64,000 nt of DNA from CAWEYO01 sp963813315 (GTDB taxonomy: Bacteria > Pseudomonadota > Alphaproteobacteria > Rhizobiales > Rhizobiaceae): the NCBI GenBank assembly GCA_963813315.1, contig CAWEYO010000019.1, forward strand, positions 1 to 64,000, written 5' to 3'. The notes below the pieces were generated by a model. It made no database searches, was not told the origin of the DNA, and saw only the letters and a list, made by a program, of their open reading frames with translations. The position numbers and the translations under genes are program-made. This document shows positions 41,202 to 48,649 of the stretch, piece after piece; the first letter of the stretch is position 1, and every line of letters starts with the position of its first letter.

Positions 41202-42468
41202 TCAATCATCCTCGTCATCCTCATCTTCCGGCTCATCGTCGGGCTCCTCGCCCGAGATGTCGCCGCCCAACAGGTCGAGCAGCGCGATGTCCCAAGGCAA
41301 TTCCGGACGTTCCTCGAGCCGACGCCGTAGTTGCTGCTCCAGGTCATCGGGCAAGGTGATCTCGGCCGCCGTCTCCGAGACTTCGCGGATGGCCTTCTGC
41401 ATCTCGGCGATCATCGCTGCACGCTTGCCGGCCAGTTCGAGCGTTTCCCTATCCGGCACGATCTTGCCGATGCCGTTCTCGATGAGCTTGCGCTCGAGGA
41501 AGTCGACGAACTCGGGCGAGGTCATCGCGTTCAGTTCGACGCGCTGCTGCTGCTCGAGCAGGAAGTCGATTTCCTCGGCACTGGCGCCGTAACGCCGCAA
41601 GCGTACTGGGCCTTGGCCTTGAGATCCTCGCGCTCGTTGAAGAACACATCCTCCGGCTCGAGGCCGTCGGTGTCGGCCAGGCGCAGACCAAGATCGATCA
41701 CGTTGAACGTCGCGTGAACTGATAGCGCCGCGTCAATTCCTGCAGCGTGCCGGCGATGGTGAAGCCCGAGACGTCGAAGTCGTGCAGGACCAGCAGCGGG
41801 ATGTCATGGTCGGCGCAGAGTTCCTCGATCAGTTGCCGCGACGCGGTGACCGACATGCCCTTGGTCGACATGATGGCGATATCGAAGCGCTCGGCGATCC
41901 GCGCCGCATCGAGCAGCGGCTTGAAGCCCTCCTTCTCGATGAACAGGATGGCGCCGAAGCGATTCCTCGGCCCGGTCGTCGGGAAGCGGCGGCTGAGCAT
42001 GATCTGCGGAATTTCGTCGGGATCCGTCGGTATCGACGCCGGCGAGGTAGTGCCTGACCTGCAGCGTGCCGATCGGCACCGGGCGCTTGCCGTGCGGCTC
42101 GAAGTAGGTGCCGCGCGCGTCATAGACGACGTCCCAGTCGAGGCCATGTTCTCTTCGATGAAGTCGGGCAGCAGCGTCTGCGAGAAATAGTTGTAGTTAA
42201 CCGGCTTGCCGGTCATGTCCTGCAACGGCCCGCGCGCCGCGTAGTAGATCTGGCGCGCCGAGGCGGGATACTTGCCGTCGCCCGAGGCCTTGGCCCAGGC
42301 GGCGGGCAATACTTGCTCGGCAGCTTCCTTCAGGTTGATCGAACGAACGCGCGTCATGGCATAGCGGCGGTTCGCCCTGGCAGATGCGGCCCGTTCCTCG
42401 GCCTTGCGCTGCTTCGCCCACTTGTTGGTGACGCCCTCGATGGCGTCGATGATCGACCGGCCCTTCAT
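41202..42468 (-). CDS. Topo VI-like type IIB topoisomerase subunit A (Spo11-type; about four frameshifts)
   Basis: The ATG at 42468 overlaps the B-subunit stop by ATGA. Residues 1-80 contain a basic helix and the winged-helix/5Y-CAP-like motif SARQIYYAARG with tandem Tyr75 and Tyr76, matching the active-site Tyr region of Topo VI-A and Spo11. Frames change near 42150 (giving GLDWDVVYDARGTYFEPHGK), 42045, 41725 and 41610. The Toprim domain follows: FGAILFIEKEGFKPLLDAA with its Glu, STKGMSVTASRQLIEELCAD, and LLVLHDFDVSGFTIAGTL with the DxD pair. The C-terminus is helical and ends in a very acidic tail. Together with subunit B it should form an ATP-dependent double-strand passage enzyme. Confidence 0.75.
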
Positions 42469-43851
42469 GACCGCACCGCCACGGAGGACTTGCCGCGATC
42501 GAGGTAGTCGACGCGCGGGCAGGTGACATGCAGCACGAAGATCACCGGCTCGTCGCGACTGACGCGCTGGCGCTCGAGGATCGTGTCGAGGCTCTGGCCG
42601 TAGCCGCCGAGCACGCGGAACGGATTGGTGATGCCGGGCGACCAGTTGACGCCGATGATGTCGCGGCGCCCTACGTCAATGTCGCCGCGCCAGGCAAAGA
42701 CGGTTTCGACGAGGAACGGGATGCCTTCGTCATCGACGTCCTCGACCTTGCGATAATCGAAGGACTCCATCTCGCAGCCGAGGTCGCGGCAGCGCTGCTC
42801 GAAATGGTCGCGGCCGATGGCGCCGAGAAGCTTCGGCTTCACCGGCTTTGAATGCTCCTTCATGGCGTCGAACAACGCGGCGGTGGCGACAGGATCGATG
42901 GCGCCGTCCGGACACCAGCGCCGACAGCGGCGCCCGCGACAGGCCGAGCGCCTCGAGCACCGCCTTCTGCTTGGCCGTGCCGGAAAGGCCGCGGAACTGG
43001 GTGACGAACTCGCGGACGGTGCGGTCGCGCCCGTTGTCGGCGTCTGCCGCCACCTGGGCGGCCACCAGCCGCTGCTGGCGTTCCGGCGTGTACCAGTGCG
43101 GCGAGGTCGGATCCGATGCCTTCCATTTTTCCCATGCCGCGGTCGTCGCGGTCGTCGTCCGAACGTCGCCGAACCAGTCCACGGAAAGCGTCAGGTTGGG
43201 GTTGAGCCAGCAGTAGTCGTCGGCGATTTGTAAAAACCGGCGCGTGTGCGGACTGCAGGATTGAGCATGCTAAATCGGGCCATTGCACCTTGAGTATCGG
43301 TGCCGTTTTTCCGATCGACCGGTTCCGTCCGGTAGCCGATGACCGGCGCCTGGCGGATGTGGTCGACGGCGAAATCAATATGATGGCGCGAGACCCTGGG
43401 CCTCGATCTCGACGGTGCCACGGGTCCCGCCCGATAGAACGAACGGCATGGCGAGCAGCGTCTTCAGTGCGTTGCCCTGGGCGCCGCGGGTCGGCGAGAC
43501 ATAGGCCTCGCGGCTGGAGACACGGACAGCGAAGTCCAGCACCGAGCGGACCGTCGATTCCGGAATGCCAGGTCCGTTGTCGGCAATCGTGATGCCACCG
43601 GCATCGACGCGGACCGCAACCTCGGGCGCGATATCGGTGTCTTCGCAGGCATCGAGCGCGTTATCGAGGCCTTCCTTGACGATGACCAGCGGCCAATCGG
43701 CTGTCTCATGGCCGGTCTGCGCCTGCAGCTCCTTCTCTGAGCAGAAATCGAGCAGGCGGCTGGTCCGGAAGGTTTCGCGGTTGAGATGGGGCGCTGCGCG
43801 CTTCGTGGACGACGTGACCGCCGTAGCCTTTGATTGTAGAGTAGCGTCCAT
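42465..43851 (-). CDS. Topo VI-like type IIB topoisomerase subunit B, GHKL ATPase and transducer (frameshifted)
   Basis: From 43851 the N-terminal Bergerat fold is clear: KEGLDNALDACEDTD (Glu60, Asn64), ADNGPGIPE (Asp92) and SPTRGAQGNALKTLLAMP, resembling the Topo VI-B ATP-lid and GxxG regions. Frame changes near 43395, between about 43320 and 43190, and near 42890 lead through VDWFGDVRTTTATTAAWEKW to the transducer-like end. That end has ITNPFRVLGGYGQSLDTILE and FVLHVTCPRVDYLDRGKSSV, whose Lys corresponds in position to the switch lysine that contacts ATP in GHKL ATPases. Combined length is about 460 residues, near Topo VI-B without extra C-terminal domains. The stop overlaps the A-subunit start. 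Confidence 0.75.
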
Positions 43852-43939
43852 CTATAGGTCCTTCCATTTCGTGGCTCTTCTTCATTTCCCGGCGGTCAGC
43901 GAGTGACGTTCGCGGCCGCCGATTTCTTTGACCCTGGAA

Positions 43940-44045
43940 GGCGTACAAAGCGCACAAAGCGCACAAAACGAACGGCCGGGAACAAGTTCCTTTGGCGCAC
44001 GCACAAAGCGCACATTCCCTTAAGGATGTGCGCGATGTGCGCCTG
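43940..44045. repeat. Iteron-like GCGCACA repeats between helicase and topoisomerase genes
   Basis: GCGCACAAA/GCGCACA-type units recur in direct orientation (43949-43970 and 44001-44013), and GTGCGCGATGTGCGC near 44032-44044 lies opposite in sense. The cluster sits in the only sizeable gap of the early operon, between repA-like and topoisomerase B genes. Such A+T/GCGC iterons can serve as replication origins. Confidence 0.4.
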
Positions 44046-44053
44046 GACCTGCT

Positions 44054-45154
44054 CTAGTTCGCCAGCCATGCGTGAGGCTCCCAGATACCGATGCATTTCG
44101 AGGCGGCAAGGGTGGTCATGGCGCGCTGGAATGCTGCCTGGCGGGCGCGCGGCTTGTCGGAGTCGCAGATGCCGCGACGGTAGGCGTAGCGGCGCCATTG
44201 ATCGATCGTCACCGCCTTCGTGGATGGCGGAATGTGGTTGGAGGCCGGCGGCACCTCGCCGACTTCGTTGATGGCTTCCACAAGGGCGTTGAATGCGATC
44301 TTTGCCGCCGGCGGCAGCTTTGGCCGGGCGGCGGCCGCTGCCTCGGTCTGTTCGACCGGCAACACCACGCAGGCTGTGACCGGCTCGCCGTCCTCGTCGA
44401 TCCCGACCTCGACCACCTCCAGGCGGGACAGGATCGTCCCGTCGGTCGGGCCGTCCTTCATGTACTCGACCGCAACGATGATGTTGCCGGCACCGTCGCG
44501 GCGGACCGACAACTGCGCATCGGCGGCGCCGGTGAGGCTGGTATGGCCGCGCGGACGGGTGCTGTCTTTGCCGCAATGGTGAACGATCGCCACAGTGCAG
44601 CCGAAGTCCTCGCGCAGGGCGTCCGCCGCCTGGATATAGGCGGACATGTCTTCGTCGCTCGACTCCGAGCCGCCCAGCGAACGATTGAGGGTGTCCAGCA
44701 CAACCAACACCGGCGTCGGCGCGCCGGCGAGCTGCGAACGGATGTCACGGATCAGCTGCTTGCCCTCGCGGCCGAGGTTGATCGGCGCCGTCATCAGCCA
44801 GAGCTGCGGATCCTGGCCGTCCGGAAGGAAGCGTTGCCGGAAGGCCTCGGCCCTGGCGTTGAAGCCCTCGGCGCCTTCGAAGGCGCAATAGACGACGCTG
44901 CCCTGCGTCACCTTCTTGCCGCGATATTGCCAGCCGAGCGCGACGTGTAGGGCGAGATCAAAGGTCCAGTAGGATTTGCCGCATTTCGGCTCACCCCAGA
45001 CAACCGCAAGGCCGGCGCGCGGGATGATGTCTCGCACCAGGTAGGGCCGCCGGCCGTTCGGGCGCACGTCGCGGAAATGCTTCAGGGCAAAGCGGAAGCC
45101 TTTCTTGCCGGAGGTGCGAGGATCGAAGTGCAGGACGTTCTCCTCCTCGCTCAT
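44054..45154 (-). CDS. RepA-like RecA-fold replicative helicase (AAA family ATPase)
   Basis: The start at 45154 overlaps the primase stop by ATGA. The 366-residue protein has Walker A VVWGEPKCGKSYWTFDLALH at about residue 52, Walker B-like VLVVLDTLNRSLGG and the sensor region TVAIVHHCGKDSTRPRGHTSL. This is the RepA/DnaB-type hexameric helicase layout of plasmids and phages (AAA_25). The C-terminal 100 residues are helical and probably bind primase or DNA. It would unwind the element's origin together with the adjacent Toprim primase. It has no frameshift. Confidence 0.85.
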   Translation of the reverse strand: MSEEENVLHFDPRTSGKKGFRFALKHFRDVRPNGRRPYLVRDIIPRAGLAVVWGEPKCGKSYWTFDLALHVALGWQYRGKKVTQGSVVYCAFEGAEGFNARAEAFRQRFLPDGQDPQLWLMTAPINLGREGKQLIRDIRSQLAGAPTPVLVVLDTLNRSLGGSESSDEDMSAYIQAADALREDFGCTVAIVHHCGKDSTRPRGHTSLTGAADAQLSVRRDGAGNIIVAVEYMKDGPTDGTILSRLEVVEVGIDEDGEPVTACVVLPVEQTEAAAAARPKLPPAAKIAFNALVEAINEVGEVPPASNHIPPSTKAVTIDQWRRYAYRRGICDSDKPRARQAAFQRAMTTLAASKCIGIWEPHAWLAN

Positions 45155-46067
45155 GGCCGCACCCCATCGGCATAGTCGCGGCCGAGTCCCTGGGCCAGCG
45201 AACGAACACCTCGCGCCCGGCGTCCGACCAGCGTTCCGCACATGCCTGTGCGGCCGAAAGGCCGGTTGCGTCGTGATCGGCGAAGATCGTCAGGCACTCG
45301 ATACCGCCGAGCACCGGGAAGGTGGAGATGCGTCCGGCGGTGGTCGCCGCCCAGATCGGGCGAAAGCCTCGCTGGCGGCAGGCCAGTCCTGTCTCGACGC
45401 CTTCGGTGACATGCAAGCCCAGCGTCACATCCTCGTCGGCGAAGATTTTGACGCACATCCCAAGCACGCTTCCCAGCATGCGCTTACCGAGATGGCCGCT
45501 GCCATCGTCGCGCAGGGCAGTGCGATGCACCGCAACGGGCGCCACCTCCGGATCGTAGTCATGCATGATAGGGCTGTACCGGCAGATCATGGCCGGCAGG
45601 AAGGGCCTTTCGCCTTGTTCGCCGCGGAACGGGCAGGCTTCATGAAACCGGATCACGCGTCCGGCTACGTCATCTGGCAGATCGAGGCCGCGCCGGTTGA
45701 GATACTTTTCGACCATGGTTCCGCGCGGATCGATCGCTTCGGCCCAGAGCGCAGCGGCACGCTGGCGCCGGCTCGCCTCTTCAACAACTGCGTTCGGGCG
45801 ATCGCGGTAGATCCTAGCAATCTCGCGCTCCTCCCGCGTCACGAACTGCGGCAGGCCGCACAGGCAGCGCACATGATCGCGGCAGGTCTGCCAGTCGTCG
45901 TTGGCGAAGCTGAAAACCGTAAAGCCGCCGTCCGGCCGGAACCGGACCGACAGCGAACGATCCTGGCTGCTGTGGCCGGGACCGGGAGCCGAAATGCGGT
46001 CGCCGCGCAGTTCGCCACCGAGCCACTTGGCATACTCGGACAGGGAAAATGCGTGGCGGCCGGTCAT
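45151..46067 (-). CDS. Toprim-domain primase/helicase-like protein (one frameshift)
   Basis: The product begins MTGRHAFSLSEYAKWLGGEL, with a small N-terminal Cys-containing domain (HVRCLCGLPQF). It then has a Toprim_3-type region with the catalytic Glu in LGLHVTEGVETGLACRQRGF and the Asp pair in CLTIFADHDATGLSAAQACA. An indel near 45210 leads into AQGLGRDYADGVRP with stop at 45151, restoring the ATGA overlap with the helicase. Length is about 305 residues. It would synthesise RNA primers for phage or satellite replication. A 73-codon ORF ends 2 bp upstream. Confidence 0.8.
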
Positions 46068-46069
46068 GG

Positions 46070-46291
46070 CTAGCGCTTCTGCAACTCGCGCACGAAGGCG
46101 AGCGTGTGGTGGAGCAGCATGGTCGTCCTGGTACGCAGGGCGGCCACCACCTCCGGCTCAACCTCCGCACTGTTGCGGAAGCGACTCGTTACGAAGCTGA
46201 GACGGCGGCGGACGTCGCCGGCCTCCGCGTGCAGCTCGTGCAGACGCGCCGCGAGCGCGCGCTGGCCGTCAAAATTGGAAGATGTGTCCAT
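46070..46291 (-). CDS. Small hypothetical phage protein
   Basis: The 73-residue product (MDTSSNFDGQRALAARLHEL; then basic helix with RRRLSFVTSRFRNSAEVEPE) is helical and ends two bases before the primase ATG. An A/G-rich site (AAGGAAAGGAGACCGG) precedes it. Location and spacing support a real early gene; the function is unknown. Confidence 0.6.
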   Translation of the reverse strand: MDTSSNFDGQRALAARLHELHAEAGDVRRRLSFVTSRFRNSAEVEPEVVAALRTRTTMLLHHTLAFVRELQKR

Positions 46292-46465
46292 CCGGTCTCC
46301 TTTCCTTGCTTTGAAAGGAACCGCCGTATCGGGCTTTTGCGCGGGAGCCGGGTTGTGGTAAAAGGCGCCTGAATCTGAGTGCCTCTACCAAACGACCCGA
46401 GCCGCCGCGTGCCCTGCGCGACGGCTCCTTGCTATCCAGCGGTCTCCTCCGCCAGATTCATGTTC

Positions 46466-46714
46466 TCAACGCAGCCATTGCTTGACCGCGGGCTTGCGAA
46501 AGAGCGCGACGGCGCCCTGGCCCTTCGTAAGCTTCACTGCCTTTGGAAAGCCGCGCTGCTGCTTCCTGAAAAGGTCGGCGCGATCGGAAACGATGTTGCG
46601 TTCCTTCAGGTCGGCGAAGCGCCAGAAGGAAAACTCGTCGTCGTCATCGTCCGCTGAGGAAAACCCACCGGCCGGTTTGTGCTTGCCCCCGCCGCAGGAG
46701 TGGATGGAGTTCAT
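46466..46714 (-). CDS. AlpA-like phage regulator/excisionase
   Basis: The start is placed at MNSIHSCGGGKHKPAGG (82 residues). The core FWRFADLKERNIVSDRADLF, then KQQRGFPKAVKLTKG and RKPAVKQWL, follows the AlpA/MerR-like winged-helix pattern of small prophage regulators that direct excision or activate integrase genes. An acidic run (DDDDDE) precedes it. The family call rests on pattern only, without an alignment. Confidence 0.6.
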   Translation of the reverse strand: MNSIHSCGGGKHKPAGGFSSADDDDDEFSFWRFADLKERNIVSDRADLFRKQQRGFPKAVKLTKGQGAVALFRKPAVKQWLR

Positions 46715-46814
46715 GGCCGGTCCCTGAAAATTTAACCGGCATCCAAATATCACCATTTTTCAGGTCGTTGCAGGGGGACAATTTCGGCCCTTTTTGTCCC
46801 CCGGGGGACAAACC

Positions 46815-47289
46815 TCAGTGCTTTTTGTCCCCCCTCATGCGGCGGCCATGTGTGCGCTTCAGACTCTTACGTTTTTTCTCCACCTTGAAATGCTTCGCGG
46901 CGACGGTTCTCGCTCCCGCCAGCTGTTTTTCCGGATCCTCGCTCGCCAGCCGCTGGTCGAGATGGTCCAGCCTTACTCCGAGATTCACGAGCGTCAGGAT
47001 CACGTCGGTCGCTCGCTCGGCCATCCGGATTGGACTGTTGGGCTTGCCCGCCCCAGCAAGCCGGGCGATGGCGTTGCGATAGAAGTGGAGCAGCCACGGC
47101 CGCAACTCCGGTGGGAAGTCCTCCCAGGTCCATCGGCCGGCGAAATAGTCGCCGATGTGGTCCATGAGCTCCATGCCAATGAGCTCGGCTTCGGCCTCGG
47201 TGACCTCCGGGGGGTGTCACGTCGATATGCTCACCGGCATTGTCAGCACTGAAGCGCACCGACCAGCCGGGCGGCAATTTCGCGCTCAC
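46815..47289 (-). CDS. Hypothetical phage protein with coupled start (one frameshift)
   Basis: The GTG at 47289 overlaps the integrase stop by GTGA and begins MSAKLPPGWSVRFSADNAGE. At a run of six G/C bases near 47212 the frame changes to EVTEAEAELIGMELMDHIGD and continues FAGRWTWEDFPPELRPWLLH, then IRMAERATDVILTLVNLG, ending in a basic tail (KRTHGRRMRGDKKH). Total about 158 residues. The family is unknown to me; the conserved coupling suggests a helper of the integrase or a replication protein. Confidence 0.6.
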
Positions 47290-48464
47290 GACACGGCACG
47301 CCGAGCGCCGACGATCCTTTTCAGTTCGGCGGCCCATGCGGCAAGCGCAGCACCTGCCGGTCCGGTCAGGTCGCCGAGAAGGTAGACCGCGTCCAGCCCC
47401 TTGGCCGTGTGGTCGAGAACGCCGTAGCGGATGACGTGTGGCTCGACCTTGAGCTCCTGCATCGCGCTCGACGCGGTTCGCCTGAGATCGTGCAGCGTCC
47501 AGTGCGGAATGCCGGACTTCGAGTCCAGCCGCCTCTTCGCCGTTGACAGGTTGCCGAAGCGGCCGCCGCGACTGCCCGGAAAGACGCGGTCGCGCGCTTC
47601 GCCGCTGCCGACCTCGGCCAGCGCCATCGCCGGCAGCCTGGTCTTCTTCGGTTTGCCGCTCTTGTTGGCGCCGACCACCTGCCGCTTGCGCCATACCCCG
47701 TCGAGCAGGTCGCCGTGGTGCATTTCGAGCGCCTCGCCCTCTCTGGCTGCGGAAATGAGCAGGAAGCGGACCAGCCGCCCGTAGGCGCCCATCTCCTGCG
47801 ATGCCGTCCACACCGCGCGTATCTCGGCGTGGCTCAATGTCCTGTCGCGCGGCTTTTCCGGCGCCATGCGGATCGCCGGGACGTGATTGGCGTCGATGCG
47901 GTCTTCCTTCAGTGCCCAGTCGAAGAACGTGTTGGCAACGTCGAGAAAGCGGTTGCCGGCGACCGGCCCGCCCTTGCGGCCATTTCTGCGTCCCGCCGCA
48001 CGGCCTTCGACCACCGCGGCATGGGCTTCGCGGAGATCCGCCTTGGCGAAAGCCTTGACGCCGAGCTGCAGATACGGCTCCAGCCCGCGCCTGAGATCGC
48101 GCATGCGGCGGTGGAAGGTCTTCAGCTTGTGATTTTCGCGGATGCGCATGCGCTCGTAATCGTCGAGCAGGTCGCCGAGCGATTCGCCGGCCGCCCTGGG
48201 ATGGACGACCGCTTTCGGCACGCCGCGCAATCCGCTTTCGGCACGCTGCGCCGCTTCGCCGGCCGCTGCCCGAGCCTCCTTCAATCCCATTTGCGGGAAG
48301 TAACCCAGGCGGTCGCGCAGACGTTTTCCCGCGCGCCTGGTGCGGAAGACCCAGGTGCGGCGGCGCTTCTGGACGCGGAAGATGAGGCCCGGGCAGTGCG
48401 GGTCGGGATGATCGCCCTCGGACAGGGTGGCGAGAGCAAGCGCGGTGAGTTTTCGGGTCGTCAT
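47286..48464 (-). CDS. Tyrosine recombinase (phage-type site-specific integrase)
   Basis: The 392-residue protein begins with an arm-binding domain (DUF4102-like: LSEGDHPDPHCPGLIFRVQ). It continues with a SAM-like core-binding domain (about residues 90-200) and a catalytic domain with Arg241 (ISAAREGEAL), His325/Arg328 (LHDLRRT), His352 (YGVLDHTA) and nucleophile Tyr361 (AVYLLGD). All active residues are present, so it is likely functional. It defines the right end of the prophage remnant; the target site is not apparent, because no complete tRNA borders it within the window. Confidence 0.9.
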   Translation of the reverse strand: MTTRKLTALALATLSEGDHPDPHCPGLIFRVQKRRRTWVFRTRRAGKRLRDRLGYFPQMGLKEARAAAGEAAQRAESGLRGVPKAVVHPRAAGESLGDLLDDYERMRIRENHKLKTFHRRMRDLRRGLEPYLQLGVKAFAKADLREAHAAVVEGRAAGRRNGRKGGPVAGNRFLDVANTFFDWALKEDRIDANHVPAIRMAPEKPRDRTLSHAEIRAVWTASQEMGAYGRLVRFLLISAAREGEALEMHHGDLLDGVWRKRQVVGANKSGKPKKTRLPAMALAEVGSGEARDRVFPGSRGGRFGNLSTAKRRLDSKSGIPHWTLHDLRRTASSAMQELKVEPHVIRYGVLDHTAKGLDAVYLLGDLTGPAGAALAAWAAELKRIVGARRAVS

Positions 48465-48628
48465 TCGCGGGCCTTTCCTTCAATACGGGTCCAATCCGGG
48501 TCCACGCTGCTAGCAATACCATGAAACATATGGAAATGCGCTAAAATATATTTTCTAGCGATATCAAAGGCTTGAAGCGGGTAAGCTCTTGAAAGCAAAG
48601 CTAGAGCATGCGTTTGGAAAACGCAAGA

Positions 48629-48649
48629 GAGGGATCATTTTGACCCCTC
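48629..48649 (-). terminator. Terminator candidate after the RTX gene
   Basis: The minus strand reads GAGGGGTCA-AAA-TGATCCCTC, a 9 bp stem with one G-U pair, followed by TCTTGCGTTTT. It starts at the stop codon of the RTX gene. Confidence 0.5.

Larger units (their letters stand above)
40373..48464 (-). mobile_element. Prophage or phage-satellite remnant, cut at the left by IS5
   Basis: All genes read leftward from a tyrosine integrase: small ORFs, an AlpA-like regulator, Toprim primase, RepA-like helicase, type IIB topoisomerase B and A, P27-family small terminase and one truncated ORF. Genes overlap or abut, typical of a phage early operon. No capsid, portal, tail or lysis gene is present; either they were lost by an IS5-associated deletion or the element is a satellite. 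The attachment sites were not identified; the right limit is taken as the integrase start. Confidence 0.75.

Noticed and set aside
43896..44576. CRISPR-like array suggested by short GCGCACA repeats
   Set aside because: Units are under 12 bases, irregularly spaced and lack unique spacers of constant length.
45105..46073. Plus-strand ORF of 322 codons opposite the primase
   Set aside because: It is antisense to the Toprim gene, whose motifs and coupling to its neighbours are convincing.
46867..48522. 551-codon minus-strand ORF overlapping the integrase
   Set aside because: Its translation is Arg/Gly-rich and featureless over the integrase part; only its last section coincides with the coupled small gene at 47289.
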